64,000 nucleotides of DNA from Tenrec ecaudatus (GCF_050624435.1 NC_134542.1:111211677-111275676); one strand, 5' to 3'. Shown: positions 47,060 to 60,554, numbered from the stretch's first letter. Notes: generated by a model not told the origin, from the letters alone. Program-made: numbers and translations.

Positions 47060-47508
47060 ATATGGGTCAGACCAGAGGATGTACACTGGTACTGTTGGGA
47101 ACTGGAAACATGGAATCCCGGACGGATGATCCCTTCAGGACCACTGCTAAGAGTGGCAACACTGGGAAGGTGGAGAGAGGGTGAGTTGGAAAGGGGAAAC
47201 TGATCATAAGGATTTACATATAACCTCTTCCCTGGGGCATGGACAACACAAAAGTATGTAAAGGGAGACATCAGGCAGTGTAAAATATAACAAAATAATA
47301 ATTTATAAATTATTAAGGGTTCATGAGGGAGGGGGAGCTGGAAGGGAGGGGAAGAAATGAGGATCTGGTGCCAAGGGCTTACATGAAGAGCAAATGTTTT
47401 GAGAATGATCAGGGTAACGAATGTACAAATGTGCTTGTTACAATTGATGTATGCATGGATTGTGATAAGAGTTGTATGATCCCCCAAAAAATGATTTTAA
47501 AAAAACAG
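47060..47508 (+). mobile_element. L1-like element 3' end, plus strand
   Basis: CAGACCAGAGGATGTACACT, then AATAATAATTTATAAATTAT, GTACAAATGTGCTTGTTACA and a CCCCCAAAAAATGATTTT terminus. It repeats the last ~450 bp of 6443-8417. Strongly 5'-truncated. Confidence 0.75.
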
Positions 47509-47589
47509 GGGGAAAAAGGGCTTCAGAAGCATACTGTTGGTATACACACTTGACTTAGCCACTTAAGATGTGATATTTTTTAAGTGTGT

Positions 47590-47692
47590 AAATTCCTGTG
47601 CCTATAATTTACCTATTTATGAAGTAACAATAATAATAACACCCACACCAGAGGATAGTGTTAGGATTAAATTAAATAATAAGCTAATCAAA
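47590..47692 (+). mobile_element. MIR SINE 3' part
   Basis: AACAATAATAATAACACCCACACC followed by GTGTTAGGATTAAATTAAAT matches the MIR 3' region (AATAATAGTACCTACC..GTGAGGATTAAATGAG). Confidence 0.65.
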
Positions 47693-48399
47693 ACAACCCT
47701 GAAAATAAAGAACACATTTAGAGGACATATGTAATGAAATTGCAGTGTGGCAAAGAATGGAGTGACCATAAATAAACTCACACGTCCATGATCAAATGAT
47801 TTTGACAACGCTGACAAGGCAATGCCTTGGAGAAAATATATTATTTTAATAAATAATCCTGACATAGTTAGGTATTTGTCAGGGGGGAAATGTGAACCTT
47901 TACTCACATCTCATATGATACACAACAATTTATTTCAAAATGATCCTGGACTGAGGTACAAGAGTGAGAACTATAAAACATCAAGGAAAATGAAGGATAA
48001 TAGCTCTTTTTGTGATGTGAATTAAGAAAAACTCTTTTAGGTTTATATAAACACACAAAAAAGGAGTGATAAAATCAAAACCTTTGCAAAGACATTGTTA
48101 CAAAAATGAAAAAGCAATCTACGGGCTTAGAGAAATTATGTGCAAAATATATGTCTGCAAATTTATGAGCTTGTATCCAAAAATAACAATTCTTTCAATA
48201 AAATAGTAAGACAATAACTGAATAAAATCAATAAAACAATCATAAAAATATTGGAGTAAATTTCACAAAGAAGACATTGCTAGTGCACTCCAGAGCTTAC
48301 CTTTGGACTTTCTGATTTCTCTATCCACATTGCTTATCCCTTCACTTCCATTCTATTTCCATTCAATTGTTATCTCTTTATGTCCTGTCTCCAAGCCTG
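47693..48399. other. No gene or assignable repeat seen
   Basis: AT-rich unique DNA. Confidence 0.4.
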
Positions 48400-48655
48400 C
48401 AATTTCCCTTCTCTCTATTGCTGTTTTCTTCTCATGTACATATATAAGATGCCATATGTTTTATTTCTTTGTATCTAGGGTTTGTTTTTGTTATTTTCCC
48501 TGTACTTTCTACCTGAATGTAAACTCCATGAGGATAGATAGTAGTCTCATTTACCGCTGTTTCCCATGTCAGAGAAGGGTGGCATATCCTTGAAGACAAA
48601 TGAAAAACATGTTATGTGTTAACACATAACTTCTCTCAGTAAACTCGTGCTCAAT
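48400..48655 (+). mobile_element. L2 LINE 3' end
   Basis: CTACCTGAATGTAAACTCCA followed by TGAGGATAGATAGTAGTCTC and CTGTTTCCCATG matches the L2 3' end (GAATGTAAGCTCCATGAGGGCAG..). TCAATGAGTAAATTAA is the degraded terminus. Confidence 0.75.
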
Positions 48656-48713
48656 GAGTAAATTAAATATTTAGAAATTGTGGGTTTGAGGTAGAACTCA
48701 TTTATAAGGATGG

Positions 48714-48875
48714 TGTGGTAGTTGCATAATCTGGTGTCAGTTTGGGACTTGAAAGGATTAAGAGTGAAGCAGTCAAGTCTAGTCTGTCAATTGTATCATA
48801 GCCAATGAGGCCTCTGTGCGGGCATGGCCTTCTCCTGAGAATTCTGGAAACTGCTGAATTTCCTCCTTGGAAGAG

Positions 48876-48934
<59 letters not shown>

Positions 48935-49334
48935 ACTCCCTGAGATGACGCTCTACTGACAAGACACATGGCACTATGTCCTGGAAGCTGGAGAAGCCAC
49001 ATGGACCTACCCTGATATAACCAGACCTCTGGAGCTGGAGAGGCCATTTAGAGACCCCTCTTAGTGCCAAGATGCTTCCAACACCACTGGATCCAGAAGA
49101 CTTCCAACCGACTGGCATGTGATCCTCCCATATGTGGTGTCATTGCATGTATTTCATGAATCTGAAGAGGATTTTATGGATTGGTAGACATATGGGCTAA
49201 TATTGGACTTATGAACTTGATCTGGACCAGGCTGGGAGGTTTTCTCAATATTCAATTGCTCTTCTATATAAACCTTGTTTATATACATATGAATCTCTCT
49301 GGATAGTTTTCTCTAAACAACCCAGACTAGCACA
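48714..49334 (+). mobile_element. Solo LTR (ERV3/MaLR-type), 621 bp
   Basis: Begins TGTGGTAGTT, ends GACTAGCACA, and is flanked by the perfect 5-bp TSD GATGG (48709-48713, 49335-49339). It shares GGAGAAGCCACATGGACCT with the outer LTR at 9250 and GGATTTTATGGATTGGTAG with others. The CT-repeat inside makes it longer than its relatives. Solo LTR fossil. Confidence 0.9.
48878..48931 (+). repeat. (TC)n microsatellite
   Basis: About 27 uninterrupted TC units inside the solo LTR. It was probably seeded by a short pyrimidine tract of the LTR, as the sister copies have CTCTCTCTGA at the corresponding place. Confidence 0.95.
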
Positions 49335-49339
49335 GATGG

Positions 49340-50178
49340 TTAAGCAAAAGAATTGAAGATCAGATTCTTAAAGCTTGTTGAGCAAGCATGCCATATCTCA
49401 TGAGAGAGAAATCAACTTCTATCTTGTCCAAACTTTGGATATTTCATGATTTTTGTTAAAGATGAATGTCTGGACTTATTAAAATTTAATGAATTACAGA
49501 CATTTTTATGGATTAAGATAGCATACTCATATTTTACCATTTCTGATCATTTATCATTTCTGATAACATAGGGTATTCATATTTTAACACTTCTGATAAA
49601 GCCTCTATAATTTCCAAATTTAAATGTATAACTAAGGTTGCAAACATGAGCTTCACAATATTTATATAATCCATGTATTCATTCTTGGTCAGTAAAATTA
49701 AAAAATATATACATATAGCCAATATTAAGATTAAAAACAGAAAAGCAAAAAATAAAGTCTCAATTTTCAGCTATATAAGATGACACTTTGGGATTCCATT
49801 CATCATTGCAAGAGTGGTTTGCGCTCGGTTTAAATAGTATGTACCTTTCCTGTTGTAATCATTTATACCTTGAATTTACACGTATAGGGATTTGAGTTTA
49901 TGACCAGCAACTTGGAAAACAAATGTCTTTACTGAATTAAGGAAAACTCCACACACAAAATACTCCCATTTGTTCTGTGTACTCAGCAATACCTTTGAGC
50001 TACTGCCATTCTAAGTAATGGGAACAGCCTTACAAAATTCACTAAAGTCCATTCATGATAGAAAGAAGAAACAGAAATGAAGAGATTAAACAGAAATGTA
50101 AGTGGACGCTATCTGATTACCCTAAGTGCCGTGAGGAGGAGGAGGAAGGAAAATTAGGAAGGGGAGTTTGGAGATTAG
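49340..50178. other. No gene or assignable repeat seen
   Basis: AT-rich unique DNA. Confidence 0.4.
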
Positions 50179-50310
50179 ATCACCAGCGAAACCTCTCCAA
50201 GAAGGGCTCTGAACTGAGACCTCAAAGGCATGCGCCAGCGATTTCATGTCTTTACCAAAGATTATTGCAAGCAGAGGGAGTGGCCAGGATACATAACTCC
50301 AGGAAAAATT
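50179..50310 (+). repeat. Ancient interspersed repeat relic, class not assigned
   Basis: AAACCTCTCCAAGAAGGGCT, CTGAACTGAGACCTCAAAGG and TTGCAAGCAGAGGGAGTGGC follow a widespread mammalian repeat pattern (..CTCTCTGAGGAGGTGACATTTGAGCTGAGACC..GGCAGAGGGAAC..). I cannot name the family with certainty. Confidence 0.5.
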
Positions 50311-50424
50311 ATTATGAAATGTTTGAGTAGCAAGAAAATGACTATGCCAATGACCCAATGGAACGATGATTTGATGAGCTTAGAAAATATATAGTGCGCA
50401 TGTTTCTTAGACTTTACATATTGT

Positions 50425-52310
50425 AGCTATGATAAGAACATCATGAAGAAAGCGAAAGGTCACTTAAAAGACAGGAAAGAAGAAAAATGCAAAAGACCAA
50501 AGTGGATGTCAGAGGAGACGGCTCAATTAGAGCTTAATTGTAGACTAGCTAAGGCATATGGAAGATACGATGATGTAAAAGAGCAACGAACAGAAATTTT
50601 GAAAGGACAGTTCAATAAACAAAGCAAAATATGGCAATAAGTAGGCAAAGATCTAGAGTTAGAAAACTAAACAGAACACACTCAGCATGTCTTCAATCGA
50701 AAGAAGTGAAGAAAAATGGAAGTCTCAAGTTGCAATATTGAAAGAGCGTCTGGTCAAAATATTGAACAATTCAAGAAGCATCAAAAGAGTAGTCAGAGCT
50801 TCTGTGAAAAATAAAAAGAGACGACTAATGGACATCCCAGCATCTCAGACGGCAGTGTTTAAGCAAGAGCCAATCATACTGACAGAAGTCCAAGCTGCAC
50901 TGAACAAACCTCCAAGATTTGACAAAATGCCCCTTGAAAGGTTTCAAGAAACTGATGAAACCTGGAAGCGCTCACTCATCTATGCCAAGAAATTTGCAAA
51001 ACATCTGTCCAGCTAACTGACGGGAAAAGATCCATGTTTGCATTCACTGCAAAGAAAGGTGAACCAAGTATACGTCACAATTGTGGGACAATATGATTGA
51101 TGTCAGATGCTGAAATAAGATTCTGCTGGAGACCATTCAACAATGGCTGCAGCAATAATTTTACAGGGTTGACATCAGGAGAGATGTCAAATAAGGATAT
51201 CATAGCTAATGTCAGATGGATCTTAGCGGAAAGCCAAGAATACTAGAAATATCTTTACTTGTATCGACTATGCAAAGGCATTCAGTTGTGAGGCTTATTA
51301 AAAGTTATGGATTGCCTTATGAAGAATGGGAATTCTAGAACACTTAACTTTGTCCATGCAGAACCTTACATGGATCAAAGGCAGTTGTGTGAACAGAACA
51401 AGGGAATGCTGCATAGTTCACAGTCAGGAATGATAGGCATCCAGGTTGTATTCTCTCACCATATGAATTCATTCTATATGCTGAGAAAATCCTCAGAGAA
51501 ACTGGATTATATGAAGAAGAGTGTGGCTTCAGGATTGGAGGAAGGCTTATTAGAAACCTGTGAAATACAGATGACACAACCTTGCTTGCTGAAATTGAGT
51601 AGGATCTGAAGGTCTTATAGATGAAGATCAACAATTGCAGCTTTCAGTGTGGATCACAACTCAATGAAAAGGAAGCCAATATCCTCACAATTAAACCAGT
51701 AGATAAAAAGAGAGAATATTGAAGTTGTCATGGATTTTATCTTGCTTGGATCCACAATCAATGCTCATGGAAGCAGCAGTCAATAGATCAACATACGAAT
51801 TTTATTGAGTAAACCTTCAGTTCAAGACCTCTTTAAAGCGTTGAAAATCAAGGAAGTTAACTCAAGGAGTCAGGTGCACTGACTCAAGCCATACTGTTTT
51901 CAATAACTAAGGTGGAAGCTGAACAATGAATAAGAAAGACAAAAAAACTTGGTGCAGTTGAATGATGAAAGGTTGATGCAATATTGGTGAAGAATATTGA
52001 AAATATCATGGACAGTCAAAAGAACAAGTACAGCAGGAATATTCCCTAGAAGAGAGGATGGGAATTCATTTGACCTATTTTGGACATGTTATTAGAAGAG
52101 ATTAATCTCTGGGGAAGGACACCATGCTTGGTAAATTGGAGGGGCAGTGATAAAATGGAAGACCTCCAACCAGACGGTTTAACACAGTGGCTACAACAAT
52201 GGGTTCAAACCTAACAATTATGAGACTAGTGTATGCTAGACAATGCTCCTTTCTGTTGTGCATTGGTTTACTATGAATCAGAATTGAGTCGATGGCATAA
52301 CAACTACAAC
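50425..52310 (+). mobile_element. RTE-type LINE, linker + RT domain + 3' end
   Basis: Broken-frame translation runs from a lysine-rich linker (KKAKGHLKDRKEEK) through the RT domain to the tail. It has a Y-A-K-A-F-like motif near 51260, then YMLRKSSEKLDYMKKS as a relic of Y-x-x-x-I-L-R-E-T-G-L, and R-D-D-T-T-L-L in place of Y-A-D-D-T-T-L-L near 51565. The final RTE tail (ATGAATCAGAATTGAGTCGA, TGGCATAACAACTACAACAA) follows. Nearly 1.9 kb, missing the endonuclease end. Frequent stops and shifts make it dead. It shares its tail with AfroSINEs, supporting RTE as their mobilising partner. Confidence 0.88.
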
Positions 52311-54884
52311 AAGGATGGTATCAATTTTTTATCTTCTTTCTCTGCTTTTATGAAATGATATATATTTTTAAAAGACTAATTATGGCTTGTCTGAAATGAT
52401 TTTCAATAATTCTATCAGCTGATCAAATATCTTAGGTTTACATGATGGAGGGAAATAATAAGCATTGAAGAGAGCAGACTTTGAGATATGCACTTGCTCT
52501 GTTTTCTGCTCTTCCACTTTTCTTTCTTCCAACTGACAGACATTCAGTTTAGAAATAAAGTGTAGAACTCTCAGCCACACTGAAAGTAGACATTTCAAAC
52601 ACATGTTCAACTGCCAAGGCAGAAATCCAAAACCCCATTCTATGAATATGAATTTTGTGTGAAAATTGAGTATTTTCTCATTATCCCAAAAACACACACA
52701 ATAAGAAGCACACAGTAAGCAACACATATATCCACTTTCTCTTAAAACTAAAGTTCACCTAGATTGATAGAAAAGTCCTTTCTCTAAAAGTAATTTAACA
52801 TATTGAGGACTGGCATATTTTTACCAACCTCCACAAATTAATCTTGAATATTTTCTTATATTTCTTTTTTTTGCAGTCAAAACAGAAAGATTAAATCTTA
52901 GCTTGTAGCTTGTTGGGGAACATGTATGCAGGAGAACAGCCACTCTTAATTAAGGAAACACCATGTCACAAATAATCAGAGCTGAGCTTTTCAACATTTT
53001 CTCTCACACGCCAGCATAATATTAAAGCAGCATCAAATGTTCCACATTCTGCATAATGTTCTGGTAATTAACCTTATAAACTTATTTTCTGAACAACTCT
53101 TATAGTTGATAAATGCGGTTAAAGGCAAAATCCAGCAAGGTTATTGAATATAAATCAGTGCATCCAAAATGAAAAATAGCCCACCTTCTTCTGGAATAAG
53201 ATATGAATATACTCTACCCTTGTAATTAATGTGGTTGCACTTTGCATGGCGAGGGGGTATTTTTCATTCAAAGCCCATGTGTTAATTTTCATGCCTATAG
53301 AAGCCAAAAACTCTGACTCTGTCATCAGACCTTTGGCATTTCCTTCTGTTTCAGTCTTGTTTCTCTGCCAATGCCCAGCTACTATTTATCTGGACTTTCA
53401 CGCTGGGGTTTGGGTGCAAATATCCACCACATAATTGATTTTTCAATCAGTTCCCGATTAAAAGAAGCCCCATACAAAACGCATGCTGCTTTTCTAACTA
53501 ATTTATATCAAATATTTATCGGAAAGACCAGGAATCCCTAAATCTTCATTAATGGAAGTTAATGATAAACATTGTTGAAAGGAAATGAGGATTGAGAATA
53601 AACAATATCAAACCTATAGTTTGCAACAATTTCCCCAAATTTCAGTGAATTGATAACATCTACAGAATGTGATTATTGAGCCCAAGAAATGTGTATCAAT
53701 TTAGAAGTAATACTTCAATTTGCATCTAAGAACCATAATATCATTCATTAGCTTCACAAGGTGGAAATGGACCTTGAAAATATCCATAGTTCTTTCTAAA
53801 ACTAACATTTTATGACTTTGTTGTTGTTGATTTTTAAATAGGAGGATGAGTGCAAGAGTGCTTGTATATGTATATGTTATCTATGTGAGTATGTGTGCTG
53901 TTTAGCCCAATTTTTGGTTGTGATTATCATTCAAAGGCTTGCTATTATCCACATGCAAAACTCATGACAAAGCCCTATATATTCATGTTTAGATCGTGTC
54001 TATATTTTAGATTCTCCACTGATCTTTTGCTTGTATTCCAGGAGATTTAATGACATAAGGTTACCTAAATAGACTATTTCAGTTCCCATTGTTAACAGTA
54101 TCCTTTTACATTACAACCATTACCTGAAAGTTATATTTTATAAACAAAACCCAATTCAACCAAGATTATTTATTTTGTAAAGACTATTTTTAGGCTAGTT
54201 ATTCCCTTGTCTGTACTATCCAGAGTCTGAAATCTGTGCTCAGTCATGTGACTTCTAATAGGTATCTTCTTTGATTTTCAAAGAACAAAGCTTATGTTGT
54301 GTCAACACAATAACGAATCCTTAATAATGCACCCAGTACCTTAGACCCAGGAAATGCTGAGTCAGTGTGGAGGGCATTTAACACCTTCCATTATCCAATT
54401 CTGCGTGAACATCCATTGTATGCATTTACTTTTGTTATATCTACCTTAAGGAGCAGATTCAAGAACATGCCTAGGATTCATACTGTTCAGTTTAGTGAAA
54501 CGATCTGAAATAATCAACTGCTTCTTGGTTCCTCAGTATTATGCGAGAGTCATAGTTATAAATGTTCAAAAATTTACAGCAAAGATGCTAGGAGAGATGC
54601 AAACACTGGTGGGCACAATCGTGGTCCATTCCCAGCCACTTAGTTCCATCTGTGATAATTATACATTGGTGTAGCACCAATCATATTTTTGTGATAATCT
54701 CCTCTGTTTTCCATCTTCTATAATGAACGTATGGTTGTGAATTCTTTGTGCTCCATCTGGGTATCATGATAATGATTTCTGTCATCAAGATGGTTGTTTT
54801 TGTCTTTTCTTTGCCCTGTTTAAGGCTTAATGAATGTGCCCCTATAACTGGTTGTAGGTTTTGTTTGGTTTTATATTAAAAATA
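52311..54884. other. Longest repeat-poor AT-rich stretch; candidate non-coding conserved region
   Basis: About 2.5 kb with no repeat I can assign and no credible coding frame. The part at 53000-53700 has many homeodomain-style TAAT/ATTA cores and a segment reading TTAATGATAAACATTGTTG. It is a candidate only; base composition alone does not show function. Confidence 0.4.
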
Positions 54885-55230
54885 CATGTGAGCCACTGTG
54901 GCCCTGTCGGTTTGACATTGGACCATTTACTTTCCATGCCAGTGGTACAAACCCAGGGAAGAAAAGGCAGGCCCCTCGTAGCTCTCGTAGTTGATGGGTA
55001 GTTAAGCCAGATACACGATCTGTACCAATACAAAGTGAACGAATATCCCCCACAGGGTCACACCCCCGATGAAACTTCCTTACAATTGTATCAAACTGTG
55101 ACCAGATTGGGGGAGGAGATATCCAAAGCTGCGTGGCTGCTCACAGTGATCCCATCAGGGACATGAAGATATTTTGTTAGATCACAACCTGGGAGAATCC
55201 CGACCCAGCCAAGTTGATATAAAAAATAAC
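54885..55230 (+). repeat. Diverged interspersed repeat; AfroSINE-like head, rest uncertain
   Basis: GAGCCACTGTGGCCCTGTCG with CATGCCAGTGGTACAAACCC resembles an AfroSINE head. CCCAGCCAAGTTGATATAAA at the right end resembles another mammalian repeat. Extent and class are uncertain. Confidence 0.4.
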
Positions 55231-55449
55231 TATCAACGTCCACCCATTATCAACTTCACAGTACACATTTCCTTAACTATAAACTATAAATAATTTCCAG
55301 AGATATTTATAAGTCATACTTCCTCTTAACTTGATACAACTAACACACATGCAACTGAAATCCCTCTAACACCATTTATATTTGTGTCTTACAAGTAAAC
55401 CAAACACTTTATGCATAAATAAAAGAGGAAATGCATATAATAATCACAG

Positions 55450-58400
55450 TCCTTATAACATGACGTCCATGAACTGAGGCGATGGTAGATAAGGCATTCT
55501 GCATGTCCATGAATGGTAGTTGGCAAAGGCATCGCCTTCAGAGTAGGCCAGTCGGCAACCAGACTAAGTGCATACAGTAGAACTCCAGACCTCGAGGCTA
55601 ATCCATTCTAGGAGTGTCAAGAAGTGATGCAGTCGAGTTCCGAATCAATTTTTCCTGTAAGAAATAGCTGAAAATGAATTAACCCGTTCTTGATCACCAA
55701 GTTTGTGCCCTAACCTGGTCTTTTTATATAAAACATTGCACATAAATTTCAAAGTAAATAAGTTCAGTGCTAAATACTATAATTTAAAGCAGAAACATAA
55801 CATAAAAATAGTTTTTTTAACAACTATAATATAGCCCATACCTTGGGATTGATGAGGATCTGTGGACACGGATGTGGAGCGGAGGGATAGAGAGAGAGAG
55901 AGAGAGTCATTGCTTGGAAGGGGAATCCCCTTCCATAAAATCAACTGGTAGCTGCTTTTCAGGAGCTTATTCCCTTTTTGCCTTTTTTCACTAAAACCTG
56001 GCTGGCTTAAAAAAAAAATCTGTCTAATGTGGTCTGCCGTTGGCATTTCCTTAACTGTTTTCTAAAAGCGTTTACTGAATTATGAACAATATTGATAACA
56101 CGGTTAACCACTTCTTTATAATGATAATTCTTTCAAAAAAAAAAACTATTGCATAGGACCCATGTTTTTCTAAAAAAAATGTATAAAAGGCCCCCAAAAC
56201 CAAGAAAATTATAGCAAAACTCTTGGGACACAGTCACAAAAGGTTTAAACAACCCATACTAATACCTAGTAATGCCAAATGATTGACACACAAACTGCTT
56301 CTGTTTACAAAAATCACCTGCATCGAGTCGGATTCCGATGTTTTGTTCAAGCTCCAATGCAAAATTTTCTCAACATTTTGCCTTGAAACAGAATTATGTC
56401 GTGTACTGATGGGGTCAAGTGCCAGGGTTCTACTGTATTCCAGTAAGAGCAGATTTCTATTCTTTCCGCGATGGCAGGGGTCCTCTGTAATCATCCTGCC
56501 CCCAGGCTGCTGGCTAAACTCCCGGAGGAATCGTCCATCGGGACTCAATACTGTTCTGCTGCCGGCCGCCATGATGAATGGAAGTGCGCGGTGCTGATCC
56601 CATGGCGTGGCCTCCATCTCTGTCTGCAGACACATTGTTCCTGAGCCCACTGAGCATCGACAGGGGTGCCTAGGGAAAGGCAATGCTTCAGTTCCTCAGA
56701 ATGGTCATTCTAACTCCATTGTTAAAATTCTCCTCTGCAGAGGTAAACATTTGTTGATCATTCACAAAAGACACAAACATCTTCATTTTGGGGGCCCATT
56801 TACAGAGTCTATCCACATACAAACTTCTTCCCTCACCTTCTTGTCACCAATTTTCCACTCACGATTCTTCTAAGTCCCTTACCATCCAGCGAAACCCTTG
56901 GCCACAATTCGAGAATTAGTATACAGTCACATATCTAGCCATTTCTCCTTCCAAGAAAAATGAACAACCAGATGCCCTGCATGAAGGTTTGCCCATTAGG
57001 AGGATTCCTTACACCACTGTCCTTCAGGATAGTCTCTGAAATGGACTGCAGTGCTGTTGTGGTTTACTTTCAGGTGGCACCTGGATACCATGCAGAACCA
57101 TCTGTACACCAAGCACAGGTTTTCTCTTGCTCGGCCAACTGATCATCAGCACTTCCCAGGAGGCCATGAGTGTAAACTAGGAGAGGGAAGGTGTTTTGAC
57201 AGTAGAGACCTGAAGTATTGGGGTCACTTCATACAGCTTACTTGTATTTTCTGGTCCTGCTTGAACCTGATCTAGAATATCCCACTTCTATTTAATGGTG
57301 GGGTGTTGCTCTTCATGTCCAACTTTACGGCTTTGTGGGTCAGACAATGTGCAATCATGCTAGGCAGCGCAGGCTGTACATTTACTTGATGGAAGGCACC
57401 AGAGCGAGCACATCTGTCGCTCACAGGAAGAATAATTATCTGCAGAGGATGACGGAGGTTTGCTCCAAAATCTTGAGGGTCTGCACTGTGATTCATCAGT
57501 AGCTGCCTGTCACAGAATCTAAACCAACTCTCTACTGTCATTGGCACTAGACAAAAATGGTGGGCACAGATCAATGATTGTATAAGCTGAATCCTATGGC
57601 CTGAGACACAGAGTCACAGCCTGATGTGACACAGAGATGTCTGTTGTTCTGCCCCCACTCCAAGCTAGCCACTTGTTGAGTTACTGAATGAGTACGCCCG
57701 ACTGAGGGAGAGGTAGCACACCTAACTGAGGGACATGTGTTGCCAAAATCTAAAGATGCCCACCAACCATCTAATGTTTTTTCTAGTTGTGAGAGGTGCC
57801 ACAAGCAATAATGCAATAATTTATTTTTCACTTGAGTAGGAATACCTCATAATGCCCCACACCACTGGACCCCTATGAATTTCTCTGGGGTGAAAGGTAC
57901 CTCAATTTTTTTTCGAGGTAAATATTCTGCCGTTTAACACGCAGATGTTTTACTGATAGGTATAGAGTCATTGAAATGTATACTTTACTAGGTACAGTCA
58001 GCATGATGTCATCCATGTAATGGACCAGTGTGACATTTTGTATGAGGAAATGGTGATTGAGTGCTCTGCGGAGTAAATTGTAACATAGTGCTAAAAAGTT
58101 GATATAATTCTGAGAGAAGACTGTGAAAAAGAATTGGTAGTATTGACAGCTGAAGACACACTGCTTCTGGTTGCCCTTCAAAGTCAGAGCTGCGAAAAAG
58201 GCATGGGCAAGATCAATAGCTGTATACCAGGTACCAGAAGTATTAATTTGCTTAAGCAAATAAACCGCATCTGGAACAGCACCTACAATTGGGGTCACCA
58301 CTGGTTATGTCTATAATAATGCATTGTCACACTCAGAAGTCCATGTGTTGTGTACAGGCCCAATGGGCACGTTAAATGGAGATGAGGCAGGGATCGTCAC

Positions 58401-58480
58401 TCCTTCATCCTTCAAGTCCTTGACGATGGCACTGACCTCTACAACCCTTACAGGATTGCAGTCTCGACACATCGAGAACT
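55450..58480 (-). mobile_element. ERV-L (ERV3) pol fossil, interrupted by a Tigger transposon
   Basis: On the minus strand the order is reverse transcriptase (about 58470-57850, with a Y-M-D-D-I-M motif), connecting region, RNase H (about 57140-56780) and integrase (about 56700-55450). The RT wording and active-site context fit ERV-L rather than gamma- or beta-retroviruses. It is broken in many places, and no gag, envelope or LTR could be assigned beside it. ERV-L is an old placental-mammal lineage and the divergence agrees with that. Old viral fossil. Confidence 0.85.
55575..56435. mobile_element. Tigger-type (TcMar) non-autonomous DNA transposon
   Basis: An 861-bp element flanked by TA dinucleotides (55573-55574, 56436-56437). 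The terminal inverted repeats are CAGTAGAACTCC and its partner GGGTTCTACTG. Subterminal text such as CTAATCCATTCTAGGAGTGT, AATCAATTTTTCCTGTAAGA and GAATTAACCCGTTC is characteristic of Tigger-like elements. No transposase frame survives. It landed in the integrase part of the ERV-L fossil, since pol sequence continues on both sides. Confidence 0.85.
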
Positions 58481-59889
58481 ATATCAGAGCTTGAAAATGG
58501 TTTTAATCATCCCATTTAAAATAATATGTTCACTATTCCTGAAAAAGGCACATTTTATTTCTCCACTCTCCCATATGTTTTATATAACATATAGGTAGAT
58601 TTTATCCATGCAATATAACACTCTGAAATATGTTAATAAATATAGCATCATTGAAATCCTCTGACATAAACTTTTTCAAATTTCTAATTCCCATTCCATA
58701 CACATACAAAGTTAGGATCTCCAATGAAATAAAAACTTTATTAGCCATGTGAACCCACTCCCTATCTCTCTCTTGGTGGTCTATTCTTACCTCAGTCAGT
58801 TTAAAGAATTTTCATCCTCATTATGTTTCAATACTTTGAGAGATAGTCTTACAAATGACCATTAAGCCCACATTCATTTGTATGTACCATATGGTTATGG
58901 AAATTAATGCATACCCGGTAATTTAGACTTTGAATGAACCGGAATCACTTCTCACTAGAAAGAAAGAGCTGCTTCGAATGGACAGTTCTTAAATTCTACG
59001 TATCCTGTATTTACCCACTCTTAATTAAGGATTCTTCTACAGAATCTTTGATCAAAAAGTTCAGTAGTAGTAATCAGGCAACATCCAGTTTGTCTGGTCT
59101 CATGGTAAAGAAACTAATTTGTCAAAGAGGCGATTCTCATGGAAAGATAAGCTTTCTGGAGCCATGGAGGCTGGGCCAGCCCCTGAAATTATTCCACTGT
59201 GTAATCTTTAAATCTTAAACAAAAAATACATTCCTCCAGAGCCTCCCTGACCCCAAACTAATAAACAATGTCTGTCTGGAGCATGATGTTTTAAAATTGA
59301 ACTACATAGAATCAAATTGACAACGACTGAAACACTGTATGGGAAACGCAGCAGTGAGTTTATGTGGTCAGGGGAGAAGCCATTGGGGAGGAGAAAGGTC
59401 CCTGACTCAGAGAGGGTAGCTCACATCACTGAATCCTGCAGGTTGACCTTGAACTAGGGCACTCTCTGCTGCATCTATTCTCAAAAGCAAAAACAAGAAA
59501 GGGGGGTCCAAAGACAAGCACTTCACCTCTACTTTTATTTCAACTTGATGCATGCTGGTTTTGATCTTTGATGTTCATGCCTTGAGTATTTCACAATAAA
59601 AGTGCATCTCTAGGTTCCTGTTAAAAAGTCTACAAATTCATGATTTGAAAAAGGGAAAGATGACTTAAGCAAAACCATCTGAAATAATTGATATCTTACA
59701 ATGTCTTTTGCTCTACATCTACCCTACTAGGGAAGAAGAAAAGACTTACCAATATGGTTTCTCAAATAATGAAACTGCATAATAGAGTGAATGGCACCAC
59801 CAAGGGTAATTGACTTTTAGTAGCACGTTGTGGTTTGAACTTTTACTGACTCTCTGAGCATAAACCTGCAGAGATATTTCTTCATAATG
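58481..59889. other. No gene or assignable repeat seen
   Basis: AT-rich unique DNA. A 94-codon plus frame at 58934-59218 is unrecognised. Confidence 0.45.
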
Positions 59890-60020
<131 letters not shown>

Positions 60021-60554
60021 ATTTTGTCTGGTCACTGTTTTTGCAGCGGCAAACAATATGTTAGTAGCATTTATGTTATTCAAACTATTTTAGCTTTACT
60101 AAATAAAACTCTAACATGCCACTCTTTTAAAACAAACTACAAAAGGATTTTCTTCTTCTGATTTGAAAATCTCCTCAGGCTTATATCATATTTATATAAT
60201 ATGGAGAGAGACTTTTCCCTTTCTAGAGCCATGGGCATCTATAAATTATACTAAACACATGCTGTGTAATGAGTTATGCTAAGAAACAGGGTGTTTAATT
60301 TAAAAAAAGAGCTTGTGATCAGGAAGTCAGATTGAATACTTATATTTAAAATCAGGTTGAATATTTAATATTTACATTAAAAGAAGTAATAAAGACTTCC
60401 TGAACTTATAAACTTTTTTGGACTATATTTCCTTTTCATTTCTCACTCTTTCTTTTTTAGTTTTATTACATTTTATCTTTTGCAATCACATATTGAAATG
60501 CACATGTCTAGTCAGCACAAAATTGTGAGTACCTTCATCTTCTTATTGGCTGAA

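Noticed and set aside
47029-47487. 152-codon minus frame
   Set aside because: It is antisense to a plus-strand L1-like 3' end; related antisense frames occur in the sister copies.
48796-49047. Arg/Glu-repeat protein on the minus strand
   Set aside because: Translation of the TC microsatellite within the solo LTR.
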